64,000 bases of DNA from Stomoxys calcitrans (lineage: Eukaryota; Arthropoda; Insecta; Diptera; Muscidae): contig NC_081552.1 of the NCBI RefSeq assembly GCF_963082655.1, forward strand, positions 94,463,582-94,527,581. Reading direction: 5' to 3'. Below, in pieces: positions 35,040 through 44,901 of this stretch. The position numbers and the translations under genes are program-made. The stretch's first letter is position 1. Every line of letters begins with the position of its first letter. A model generated the notes under the pieces. That model saw only the letters and a list, made by a program, of their open reading frames with translations. It searched no databases and had not been told where the DNA came from.

Positions 35040-36037
35040 ACAAGTAAAAGCGTGCTAAGTTCAGCCGGGCCGAATCTTATATACCCTCCACCATGCAGCG
35101 CATTTGTCGATTTCTTTTCCCGGCATCTCTTCTTAGGCAAAACAGGAAATAAGAAAAGATATGCTCTGCTATTAGAGCGATTTCAAGATATGGTCCGGTT
35201 TGGACCACAATTAATTTATATGTTGGAGACCTGTGTAAAATGTTAGCCAATTCGAATAAGAATTGCGCCCTTTGGGGGCTCAAGAAGTACAATAGAGAGA
35301 TCGATTTATATGGGAGCTGTATCGGGCTATAGACCGATTCAGACCATAATAATCACGTATGTTGATGGTCATGAAAGAATCCGTCAGAATTTCAGGCAAA
35401 TCGGGTAATAATTGCGACCTCTAGAGGCTCAAGAAGTCAAGATCCCAGATCGGTTAAAATGACAGCTATATCAGGTTATGAACCGATTTGAACCTTATTT
35501 GACACATATGTTGAAAGTAAGAATAAAATACGTCATGCAAAATTTCAGCCAAATCGGATAAGAATTGCGCCCTCTAGAAGCTCAAGAAGTCAAGTCCCCA
35601 GATCTGTTTATATGACAGCTATATCAGGTTATGAACCGATTTGAACCATACTTGGCACAGTTGTTGGATATCATAACAAAACACGTCGTGCAAAATTTCA
35701 TTCCAATCGGATAAGAATTGCGGGCTCTAGAGGCTCAAGAAGTCAAGACCCAAGATCGGTTTATATGACAGCTATATCAAAACATGGACCGATATGGCCC
35801 ATTTACAGTACCAACCGACCTACTCTAATAAGAAGTTTTCGTGCAAAATTTCTAGCGGATAGCTTTACTCCTTCGGAAGTGAGCGTGCTTTCGACAGACA
35901 GACGGACGGACATGGCTAGATGGACATAAAGTTTCACGACGATCAAGAATATATGGGGTCTCAGACGAAAATTTCGAGTAGTTACAAACAGAATGACGAA
36001 ATTAGTATACCCCCATCCTATGGTGGGGTGTAAAAAA
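35040..36037 (-). mobile_element. mini-me/DINE-1-like element, both ends present
   Basis: ACAAGTAAAAGCGTGCTAAG and TTCAGCCGGGCCGAA start the hairpin end. About five modules (GAACCGATTTGAACC; CTCAAGAAGTCAAG) and GACAGACAGACGGACGG follow, and the element closes with CCCCCATCCTATGGTGGGG. One hairpin base is changed (CAGCC), which breaks its perfect symmetry. Confidence 0.7.
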
Positions 36038-36039
36038 AT

Positions 36040-36960
36040 TGATACATGAAGAATATATTCTTTGAATTATGAATGCATAAAAAGAAAATTAATCGAGGAT
36101 CAGGCGTAATAGGCCAACATTTTGTATCTGCAAATATTTATTAAAATTTGTCTGTGGAAAAAATGTTAGGAAAATGTTGTTTGAGACAGATAATAATAAA
36201 AAACCTTAAAAATGTTTATGCAAAATGTAGTGTCGCAAATTGCCAATTTTTTTGAAATTTTGGCTGTGGCTTTTGCTTAAGAATAATCTTGAGGTTATGT
36301 GGTCAGTAGAGAGTTTTTCGCAGAAATTTAGTCCTTTTAAAAATCCATTAAAATTTAGTGTTTAGAAAAAATTTTATTGAATTTTTTTATACAAATTTAA
36401 TCCTTGAAGAAAATTAATTTAAATGTTATTGTTGTCTTTAAAAAAAAATATAAAAAAGGTTGTCATAAAAAAATTGTGAGGTTGGTCCGGCCCGATCTAA
36501 AGTTAAGAGAGTGTCGCCCTAAAATTTTGTCTTTAGAAAAATTTCATTAAAATTTGTTTAAAAAATGTTGTTTGGGACAGAAAATAAATTAAAAATTTTA
36601 AAAATGTTTATGTAAAATGTAATGTCGCAAAATGCAAAATTTTATTGAAATTTTGGCATTAAAAATAATCTCGAGGTAAGGTTGTCATTAGAGACTTTTT
36701 CGCTGAAGTTTAGTCCTTACAAAATCCAATAAAATGTATTAAAAAAAAAATTAAAGAAAGTTTTTAGAGGTTGGTCCGGCCCGACCTGAAGTTTTGTCAT
36801 TAGAGAACGTTACGCTAAAATCTTTTATTTTTTATTTCAATTTCCTTAAGAAAAATAATTTTAAGCCGGTTCTGGCCTCAGTAGAATGTTGTATTTGTAG
36901 AATATTGTAAAAATAAAATTTTGTAATAATAAAAAATGTTACTGACGTTTTTTATTTAGA
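36040..36960. repeat. AT-rich degenerate repeat, 'TTAGAAAAATTT' type
   Basis: Recurring phrases such as AAAATGTTGTTTGRGACAGA, AAATGTTTATGYAAAATGTA and GGTTGGTCCGGCCCGA appear twice, near 36170-36500 and 36560-36800. This suggests a diverged tandem unit of about 400 bp. Related material is at 43050 and 44120. Confidence 0.45.
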
Positions 36961-36984
36961 ATAAATTTAATTAAAAATTTTTTT

Positions 36985-37145
36985 TTTGGGACGGGGGCTA
37001 GGACGTTTGGGCGTTATTTTCAAAAATTTGGGGTTTATTTTACTATTTTTATTTGGGGCTTATTTAATTTATGTTGGGAATTATTTCATTAGGGGTTATT
37101 TAATTTTTTGCTTTTGGGGTTTATTTCATTGGGGGCTATTTTGTA
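36985..37145. repeat. short degenerate minisatellite, GGGGTTTATTT
   Basis: Repeats of (T)GGGG(T/C)TTATTT with spacing of about 18-30 bp. The G-rich strand has eight GGGG-type runs, so a 68-codon frame across it is low complexity and not a gene. Confidence 0.5.
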
Positions 37146-37149
37146 GTGC

Positions 37150-37790
37150 TATGATTTGGATCGTACACATAGCACAAAACATTAGCAATTGATAAAATAA
37201 GCTTCGAAAATTTTCCATTAATTAATAAGATTTGCTAGTTTGTACAAAACTTTATTGCGACATCTTTTAAAATCAAAGTTATATCTTTGAAACAATCTCT
37301 TGTATGTTTCCGAGTCCATTAAATTGAGCTTATAATAGAAATGTATAACAAGTAGCATTATTGGCTTATGTCGTATTGAAACTGTCTCAAATTGAAGACA
37401 CATTCATGCATTTGCATAACCTAATCAAGTATTCCGGCCCATAACTACTCGTTGAGTCCATTATATTGTCACACCCCAATGATTATGATGACAATTATGG
37501 AGCTATTATTGTCTGATATTTGTTTGTCAATTATTTCCGATTTTCTACTCGATAGTTTGGCATCCGTTGCCTATTTATTTGCACTTGCACATCATTTGTA
37601 CTCAAAGTGTATAAGCATGCGAGTATATTTGCATTATTATTATAATTTAATATGATTATAGTTAATCTACGGACAAATAAACAAACTAATATGGTAGTTT
37701 TTCTGCCTTGCTACATACATTAAATCACTCTTAAATAACTATATATTTTTTATATAAGAGTGAAAGACAGCGGGCATATTTGTCTGTGTG
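37150..37790. other. unassigned sequence
   Basis: No recognised motif. A 67-codon frame at 37452-37655 is unsupported. Confidence 0.35.
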
Positions 37791-37794
37791 GTAT

Positions 37795-38008
37795 ATTATT
37801 GTCTCTGGAAGAAAAAGGTAAAACAGTGGTCGCTTATGCTGATGACGTGGTTATTGAGGTTAAGGGAAAGTTTCCCAGTATTCTTAGAGATATACTTCAG
37901 AAAGCTCTACGTGCGGCAGCGAAGTGAGCTGCCGAAAGTGGTGTAGGCGCAAATCCGTGCAAGGCCGAAGTAGTTCTTTTCAGCAGGAGATACAAGTTAC
38001 CGACAGTG
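37795..38008 (+). pseudogene. R1-like LINE D: reverse transcriptase palm segment
   Basis: The translation reads EEKGKTVVAYADDVVIEVKG, KFPSILRDILQKAL, a stop, then GVGANPCKAEVVLFSRRYK. The AYADDVV motif holds two catalytic aspartates, and G.NP.K.E.VLF.RRYK is the following strand. In an intact element this lies downstream of the segment found next at 38040, so the order here is scrambled. Confidence 0.7.
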
Positions 38009-38039
38009 GCACCATGTCAAGTCGATCCTCACACAATGT

Positions 38040-38325
38040 GTCGAAGTAGGTTATTTGCCTCGTACGTGGAAATGTGCCCTAGTTGTAGTCCTTCTGAAAT
38101 CGCCCGATCGATTGAGGTTCAATCCAAGATCGCATCGGGGCATCAGTCTCTTCCCCGTGCTGGCAAAATATTGGAGAGGATAATGGTGACAAGATTTAGG
38201 GAGGGCTACGAGGAGGCTTTAAAGAGGAAAAGAGTTGTGTGTGCCTGGATCCATACGCAGAACTGTGTTAGAGAGTCGAACGCCAAATATGTCCTTGTCG
38301 ATTTCAATGGACATATTTGAGAGAG
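38040..38325 (+). pseudogene. R1-like LINE D: reverse transcriptase N-terminal segment
   Basis: Over two frames it reads PRTWKCALVVVLLKSPDR, then KILERIMVTRF and AWIHTQNCVRESNAKYVLVD. These are the early motifs (R.WK.A.V..L.K, .LERI...) of R1/LOA-type reverse transcriptases. The palm that should follow lies upstream at 37795. Confidence 0.65.
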
Positions 38326-38329
38326 GACA

Positions 38330-38645
38330 TATTAGTGCGTGAGGATTGGCTCACTGCTTCTGAGCTAGCAGATGGGGCGGCTCAAGACGTTTCTTTTGGA
38401 GCGTATTGGTAATAGATGGACGAATAGTGACATTGGTCGGGTGACTTATGAATTTAATCGTGACGCTACGTTCGTACGAGACTTCCCGGACTTTGATTTC
38501 AGCTTTAGTCTGGGATTCATACTGACGGGACACGGTTCCTGTAATGCATTTTTGCATCAGAAAAACCTGTCCGCGACTGATTTGTGCGACTGTGGGAGTC
38601 CTGAGGACTGGAGGCATGTACGGATGGAATGTTCCATTTACTGAA
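38330..38645 (+). pseudogene. R1-like LINE D: C-terminal region with Cys motif
   Basis: Reads GRVTYEFNRDATFVRDFPDF, SLGFILTGHGSCNAFLH, then CDCGSPEDWRHVRMEC. The GFILTGHG..N.FLH block followed by CxCG...WxHVxxxC is the usual C-terminal end after RNase H in this LINE type. An open frame of 90 codons starts at 38372. Confidence 0.7.
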
Positions 38646-39039
38646 AGCTAAAAATACCAGCGTTTTGCAAGACAGAAAATTGAATTTCAAATCCAACACT
38701 TGGAAAGGACAAGAAAGGCAACTGTTCTATATACTTCCAGGAGGGCTATTGGCAAATGTTGGGTTGCTTCAAAAATCCACCTACTGTTCAATACTCAGAC
38801 GGATCCAAAAAATGACTTGTTTGTGCATCACAGCCGCACTGAGGACGACACCTCACTGAATTTAATGGTGGTGCATCGAATTTAATGCTACATGACTAGA
38901 CAAAATGTTGCGACCGCTGCGGTAAGGTTAGGGGAGTTTTCCCTTTGGTCATGCGGCGCCTAGGGACACTGTTATCCCTGATGCAATGTCCGATGTTCCA
39001 AGCAGTGTGGATTACACGTTTCCTGAGCCGTTTTTTGAA

Positions 39040-39185
39040 GAAAAATACTGTATCACTATTCCTGATAGAACCCATTGGAACTACAATATCCCTGCTAATA
39101 GAAGTTACATATACTTCTATACGGATCGTTCCAAACTAGACTTGAGGTGTACTCTGGAGATCTAGGACTGGTTATGTCGAGAAGG
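39040..39185 (+). pseudogene. R1-like LINE D: start of RNase H
   Basis: PDRTHWNYNIPANRSYIYFY followed by TDRSKLD is the first strand of RNase H, with its Asp (YTDGSK in intact copies; G is replaced by R here). The frame breaks soon after. Confidence 0.6.
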
Positions 39186-39224
39186 TTACCCCACCTCTGC
39201 AGTATATATTAATATAAATATTTG

Positions 39225-39635
39225 GGCAACCCAAAATTATGTGAACTGGTCTAGATTTGAAGAGGTCTACCGCTTTGTTGTCACCGGCTAGAACAGATGT
39301 CGCACTAATTAGTCCATCATGACAGATCACTGTCTGATCGGATAACACGCCGACGGACTTAAGGTTGCCTGTAACGACCGATAATATAGAACATCTGCTG
39401 AGTGTGTCCCGCATTGTCAGTCAGAAGGAGTTCCACTTTAGGTCTTCATATCTTTGAGAACTTGTCTGATTTAGCGGATGTGAACATTCGCAAAGTGTTG
39501 GGCTTTGCGAATGGATTGTTTTATGGTAAGAACTATAAGGCATCTTTCTTCTCCTGTTCCTGTAGTATCACAATTGATGAAAACGTCTAAGTGAGTCTGA
39601 TGACAGACTGCCACATAAACCTAACCTAACCATAT
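39225..39635 (+). pseudogene. R1-like LINE D: 3' coding end and tail
   Basis: The last frame (39402-39590) reads CPALSVRRSSTLGLHIFENL, SDLADVNIRKVLGFANGLF and stops. It is followed by ACATAAACCTAACCTAACC as the 3' tail. Related 3' ends lie at 2040-2270 and 63340-63590. The CPAL..RR motif is the end of the Cys/His region. Confidence 0.65.
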
Positions 39636-39687
39636 GTAAATCTGAGCTCAAAAAATTTTTAACTCCAACACTAGTTAATCTTTAACT

Positions 39688-39775
39688 TCAGCGTCATAGG
39701 CGTACATGCTAACCTTTGCTCAACGGTGGCCCAGGTTCCTGATGGAATGTTCATGAGCAAATTTGCAATTTGCTA
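39688..39775. repeat. two family-1 SINE pieces back to back
   Basis: A reverse head (CAGCGTCATAGGCGTACATG to CAACGGTGGCC, 39688-39732) directly abuts a forward tail (GGTTCCTGATGGAATGTTC to about 39775). It looks like the scar of an inverted SINE pair whose middle was deleted; compare the intact pair at 15.9-16.6 kb. Confidence 0.55.
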
Positions 39776-40020
39776 TATCAGATTATAGACCGATTCTAAC
39801 TTTATTGTGAGTTTCTGAGTTATCACGATTATAGGAAGTTTTGTCGGAAGTCATCGCACAAAAATTCAGTTAAGTCTGACAATTTGTTCTCTCTCTAGGG
39901 ATTGGTTTATATGGGAGCTTCATTTGATTATGGACTGGGTTGCTCCATAAGCGACACATATGTTAAAAGTCATAACAGAAGTCAAATTGCAAAATATCAG
40001 TCAAATCGTTTGCAGCCTCT
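39776..40020 (-). repeat. mini-me module fragment
   Basis: ATATCAGATTATAGACCGAT, GGTTTATATGGGAGC and AAAATATCAGTCAAATCG mark one and a half decayed modules without ends. Confidence 0.45.
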
Positions 40021-40452
40021 GGTCGAAAAAACAACTACGAAAGTTGTTAATTTTCCTGCAACAATTTATTTTGAATCTCAACGACCCAAAGTATAAATTT
40101 GTTGAACTCTTTGCTAACCAACATATAACAAGAACAACAATATATACATAAGCAAGGCAAAAAACCATCGTAACAGCCAACGCATGTGTTTTGCTTCGGG
40201 TGGTGGGGTTTTTGTTTTCTTTGTTCGGCTCGAGCTGCATTGTCTCGTTCGTTTTAGCGTTGCTCTCGGGGTTTCCTCCGTCACTCTCTACTATTACCCT
40301 TAATAATTTTGGTGCCTCAGAGTATTGAACTCATGATTTCATGTTTGGTAGTCTTGCACGCATTCTCTAGCCTACCGACCTCATTTTCTTTATGATGAAA
40401 TAAATCAATAAGTACTGCTGCATAGTAATAAGTGCCTCAATTAATTAAAATT
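40021..40452. other. unassigned sequence
   Basis: No gene or repeat recognised. The 79-codon minus-strand frame here has no supporting motif. Confidence 0.35.
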
Positions 40453-41956
40453 AACAAGTAAAAGCGTGCTAAGTTCGGCCGGGCCGAATCTTATATACCC
40501 TCCACCATGGATCGCATTTGTCGAGTTCTTTTCCCGGCATCTCTTCTTAGGCAAAAAAAGGATATAAGAAAAGATTTGCTCTACTATTAGAGCGATATCA
40601 AGATATGGTCCGGTTTGGACCACAATTAAATTATATGTTGGAGACCTGTGTAAAATGTCAGCCAATTCGAATAAGAATTGCGCCCTTTGTGGGCTCAAGA
40701 AGTAAAATAGAGAGATAGATTTATATGGGAGCTGTATCGGGCTATATACCGATTCAGACCATAATAAACACGTATGTTAGTGGCCATGAGAGAATCCGTC
40801 GTACAAAATTTCAGGCAAATCGGATAATAATTGCGACCTCTAGAGCCTCTAGAGCCTCAAGAAGTCAAGATCCCAGATCGGTTTACATGGGAGCTATATC
40901 AGGTTATGAACCGATTTGAACCATATTTGGCACAGTTGTTGGATATCATAACAAAATACTACGTGCCAAAATTCATTCAAATTGGATAAGAATTGCACCC
41001 TCAAGAGGCTCAAGAAGTCAAGACCCAAGATCGGTTTATATGACAGCTATATAAGGTTATGGACCGATTTGAACCATACTTGGCACAGTTGTTGGATATC
41101 GTAACAAAACACGTGGTGTAAAATTTTATTCCAATCCGATAAGAATTGCGCACTCTAGAGGCTCAAGAAGTCAAAACCCCAGATCGGTGTGTATGGCAAC
41201 TATATCAGGATATGGACCGATTTGAACCATACTTGGCACAGTTGTTGGATATCGTAACAAAACACGTCGTGCAAAATTTCATCCCAATCGGATAAAAATT
41301 GCGCACTCTAGAGGCTCAAGAAGTCAAGACCCAAGATTGGTTTATATGGTAGCTATATCAGGTTATAGACCGATTTGAACCATACTTGGCACGGTTTTTG
41401 GATGTCATAACAAAACACGTCGTGCAAAATTTCATTCCAATCGGATAAGAATTGCGCACTCTAGAGGCTCAAGAAGTCAAGACCCAAGATCGGTTTATTT
41501 GGCAGCTATATCAGGTTATAAACCGATTTGAACCATACTAAGCACAGTTGTTGGATATCATAACAAAACACGTCGTGCAAAATTTCATCCCAATCGGATA
41601 AGAATTGCGCACTCTAGTGGCTCAAGAAGTCCAGACCCAAGATCGGTTTATATGGCAGCTATATCAAAACATGGACCGATATGGCCCATTTACAATACCA
41701 ACCGACCTACACTAATAAGAAGTATTTGTGCAAAATTTCAAGCGGCTAACTTTACTCCTTTGGAGTTAGCGTGCTTTCGACAGACAGACGGACGGACGGA
41801 CAGACGGACAGACGGACCGACATGGCTAGATCGACATAAAATTTCACGACGATCAAGAATATATATACTTTATGGGGTCACAGACGAATATTTCGAGTAG
41901 TTACAATCAGAATGACGAAATTAGTATACCCCCCATCTTATGGTGGAGGGTATAAA
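40453..41956 (-). mobile_element. mini-me/DINE-1-like element, full, with 153-bp module array
   Basis: Hairpin end: ACAAGTAAAAGCGTGC and TTCGGCCGGGCCGAA. Opposite end: CCATCTTATGGTGGAGGG. The landmark GAACCAT recurs at 40918, 41071, 41224, 41377 and 41530, exactly 153 bp apart each time, so at least five modules are locked to one period. Module text: GATCGGTTTATATGGCAGC, AGGTTATGAACCGATTTG, TTGGCACAGTTGTTGGATATC, AAACACGTCGTGCAAAATTTC, GCACTCTAGAGGCTCAAG. The GTCY tract (41782-41818, GACAGACAGACGGACGG type) is expanded. Because 153 is 51 codons, stop-free frames can persist across modules without coding meaning. Confidence 0.8.
41780..41821 (-). repeat. expanded (GTCY)n microsatellite of the mini-me element
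   Basis: About ten GACA/GACG tetranucleotides in a row, next to CATGGCTAGATCGAC and (TA)n. This is the proto-microsatellite described for mini-me elements. Confidence 0.8.
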
Positions 41957-42119
41957 ATGGTAAAAACCACTCTAAAATTTTTTTTTTGAATTTGAAATTA
42001 ATTTTTTATAACGAATTTGCTAAAATAAGTTTAATGAAAAAAAAGTCATCAGAGAAATTGATGGGCAAAATTTCATCCAAATCGGTTAAAACTTTCATAT
42101 ATAACGGGTTGGGAGTAAC

Positions 42120-42365
42120 AAATGTCCAAATGGCAACAAATTGTGTTAAGCGATAAGACTCATTTCTGATTAAATAGATGCAAACAAAATTGTCGCATCT
42201 GGGATAAACCACGTGCCATACAAGAGTTGCCAATGCATCCCGAAAAAACGACAGCTCGATGTGGTTTAAGCGCTAGTAGCATTCCATTTCTCTTTGAAGA
42301 CGATGGAAGAAACGTTACTTTCAACGGTGTACGATATCGAGGCATGAAACGCGACTTTTTTGCCT
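42120..42365 (+). pseudogene. decayed DD41D mariner transposase fragment
   Basis: The translation WQQIVLSDKTHF, stop, LN..., NCRIWDKPRAIQELPMHPEK, then GRNVTFNGVRYRGMKRDFF aligns with residues from about FSDEAHF (catalytic Asp159) to GDRYRSM of the intact copy at 58233. One stop, frameshifts and missing flanks make it non-functional. Loss of the second and third catalytic Asp is certain, because those regions are not present. Confidence 0.7.
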
Positions 42366-42469
42366 CCATTTTCGAGACCCGATTGGCGCGAAGCATTCTG
42401 CCAGAAACGACTGGATTTGTGGAAAAACAAAAAATTGATTTTTGCACATAAAATAAGGGTTTTTGGCCA

Positions 42470-42600
42470 ACAACAACACATTAATGCTATATTGTCCAGA
42501 CCTGGCACCCTGTAACTTTTTTGCTCCTACAACTGAAGCGGCTAATGAAAGGAAGACGCTATGATTGAGCACGATGCTAAGAAAGCATAAGCTTCCAGAT
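42470..42600 (+). pseudogene. second mariner-type fragment (CPDLAPC / LKRLMKGRRYD)
   Basis: The text LYCPDLAPCNFF, then after a frameshift LKRLMKGRRYD, is the third-Asp region and following helix of a different Tc1/mariner lineage; the intact DD41D copy has SCDLTHLDYFLWG there. In this copy N replaces the usual D of SPDLAP(C/S)D. It is joined to the DD41D fragment by 42366-42470, which I cannot assign. Confidence 0.5.
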
Positions 42601-42759
42601 GGCAATACCTGAATTCCATCGATGCAAGTCAACAGAGCCTCGTACTTGATGGTAAATGTTATCTCAGATACGCGGTCGGAATCCTCTTCCCCTTCATCCA
42701 TTGTTTCTGCAGTCGCCGCGAATAATAAGCAATGGTATTTCGCACCGAGAAGGCTGAGG

Positions 42760-43040
42760 AAACGTGGCGCATCAAATTGGCCCACCTTCGTAAATAGTCA
42801 GATTTCAATTTTTCTGGGTTTACATTCAGAGCCCTAGGTTTATTGCAGTCCTATACCATCTGCAAGACACTTTCTGCGCAACTGAGTTGGATTCCTACCC
42901 CTTAGAAGTATTACAACATCGTCTGTGGGCTTAAATCCCTGCTCAGTCAGGCTCCGTAGTAGGTAATTCATGGTGCTCACCCATAGGATTGGCGATAAAA
43001 GGCTCCCCTGTGCCACTTTCTCCCTTATATATTTGTGTTA
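42760..43040 (-). mobile_element. LINE A reverse transcriptase fragment
   Basis: AGGAAACGTGGCGCATCAAA, then CTTAGAAGTATTACAACATC and GTGCTCACCCATAGGATTGG match 12538-12830 of LINE A with many changes. It covers the thumb and palm (YADD) region; the GCGTAGCAGACG stretch that encodes YADD is deleted. Confidence 0.6.
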
Positions 43041-43049
43041 AAAATAAAA

Positions 43050-43325
43050 TTGTTGTAATTTTTTTTCTTAAGCCAAAATAGAAATTATATTTTTTCTACA
43101 CACAAAATTTCAATGAAATTTTTTATACACACAAAATGTCAATGAAGTTTTTTCTACACACAGAATTTCAAAGAAAATTTCTCTACAGACAAAATTTCAT
43201 TGAAAAATTCTTTAAAGACAAATTTAATTGAAAACTTATCTTAAGGCAAAATTTTACCAAGACTCCCTCGGAATAAAATTTTTTAAAGACACAATTTGAA
43301 CAAAATTTGTAGTTACACCTTTTTT
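43050..43325. repeat. AT-rich short tandem repeat, 'ACACAAAATTTCAATG' type
   Basis: About seven units of 30-40 bp with ...CAAAATTTCAATGAAATTTT and TTTTCTACACACA. The same unit type fills 44120-44800. Confidence 0.6.
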
Positions 43326-43542
43326 ACCTGTTATGGCAAAGATCATTTAATTTCATAATTTTTCGTTTGATTCTCTTCCGAGACGAGCTCAATGATCGTA
43401 GATTTTTGGAAATGGAAAAAGAAAGCCAGAGATCACAACAGACCAACCACTACGGGACGCCAGTACAAATTTTTAGAGGAGTAAGCACAGTCATTTCTTC
43501 ACTTTTTTATTTTACTCTCTTTTGCTATTTATTTGAATTAAA

Positions 43543-43584
43543 CAGCTGGTTTTCATAAAACAGCTGGTTTTCATAAAACAGCTT
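43543..43584. repeat. 18-bp direct repeat, 2.3 copies
   Basis: CAGCTGGTTTTCATAAAA at 43543 and 43561, followed by a partial CAGCTT. Each full unit has a CAGCTG E-box-like core; this may be coincidental. Confidence 0.7.
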
Positions 43585-43919
43585 TTCAATGCTGCAAATT
43601 TCTGATGGGAAAAATCCTCCAGTAGAAATTTGCAAAATCTCAATTACCAAACTCTCAAAATATTGCTTGCTCCCACTCCCTTCTGCTGGCAGATAAAGTA
43701 CGCGAACGACTTTCTGTAATAATTTGTGCAAATTTGCACAAATTTTTGAGTACACGAACACACTTCAGGTGTGGAGGCTTCCAGGTCCATATATCGAATA
43801 TACCGCGAAAATGTGTCTACTATGTAAGCACGACACTAGCACAGGTTTGACACCTTTCACACTATTTGTTCTCTTCCATCGCATGTGGTTTTGTAGTGTT
43901 AGACTTATTTTCCATGGCT

Positions 43920-44055
43920 TACACATGTGGATTGTACATCTTCTAGAAGTTGTATTGATGGCTTCGAACACTAGACAACGGCAATGGCACTTCTGTTGTT
44001 CCGTGTGTCTAGGTTGCAATCCCGCCCGGGCTCTTCCGAATATTTGCTTTCAAGT
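43920..44055 (+). mobile_element. family-2 SINE-like element (tRNA-related head)
   Basis: AGAAGTTGTATTGATGGCTT, GAACACTAGACAACGGCAAT and GGTTGCAATCCCGCCCGGGC match, in inverse orientation, 57905-58025. The GGTT(C/G)(G/A)AATCCCGCC box with an upstream TGGCCTCGA-like box suggests a tRNA-derived RNA polymerase III promoter. The B box is mutated here (GTTGCAATCC). A diverged 60-bp direct repeat (CCTGTTA...AGATCATTT...GAGACGA) occurs at 43325 and 44065 around it. Confidence 0.5.
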
Positions 44056-44119
44056 TTTTTGCCTGTTAAGACGTAGATCATTTTATTTCACAATTTTTTG
44101 TTTGTTTCTCTTTTGAGAC

Positions 44120-44800
44120 GAAATTTTTGACAATGCTAATCAAAAAAATTTTTCTATTGCCATTATGAAATTTGTATTCTCTAAAACAAAACTTTCTCCG
44201 GGCCAGCCTACCCGAAATATTTTTTTCTAAAACAAAATTTAAAACAAATGTTCTATAAATACAAAATTTCATCGAAATTTTTCTAAAGACTACTTATAAA
44301 ATTTCTACTAAATTTCATAAAAATTCATTCGAAAAAATTTCATTAAATTTTTATTTGCAGACAAAAATTTCAATATTTTCTAAAGGCAATCCAATTATTT
44401 AAAGACCAAAATGCAAAGATTTTTTTCAAAATCAATGTCAATGACCTTTTCTCAAAGGCATTTTAATAATAAAATAATCCAAAAAAAAAAAAAAAAAAAT
44501 AGCAATACAATTTTTTCTAAAGGAAAAATATTAAACAAATTATTCTAAAATCAAAATTTAAAAAAAAAAATCTAAAGAAAAAATTTCAATGCAATGTTTT
44601 CTTAATACAAAATTAAATGCAATTTTCATTTAAACCCAAATTGTAACGAATGTTTCTCTAAATACTAAATTGGATTGAACATTTTTTTAACGATAAAAGT
44701 TTGGGGATTTTTTTACACCAAATATTATGAAAAGTTTCTTTAAGGCAATATTTTTATAAAATTTTTCATTAAAAAAATTTAAGTAAAAAATTTCTTGAAA
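44120..44800. repeat. AT-rich short tandem repeat array
   Basis: Some 18-20 decayed units based on TTTTCTAAAGACAAAATTTC with spacing of 30-45 bp. It is continuous in style with 43050-43325, as if one array was split by the SINE-containing segment. Confidence 0.55.
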
Positions 44801-44901
44801 TACAATTTAATTTAGAATATTTAATTATTAATAAATATGGTTGGTAAAAATAATTAAATATAGAACATCTTAGAAACGAATTATAGTAGCAATAAAATGA
44901 A

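Noticed and set aside
36986..37192. A 68-codon hydrophobic, glycine-rich frame resembling a small membrane protein.
   Set aside because: It translates a GGGGTTTATTT minisatellite; composition alone explains the hydrophobicity.
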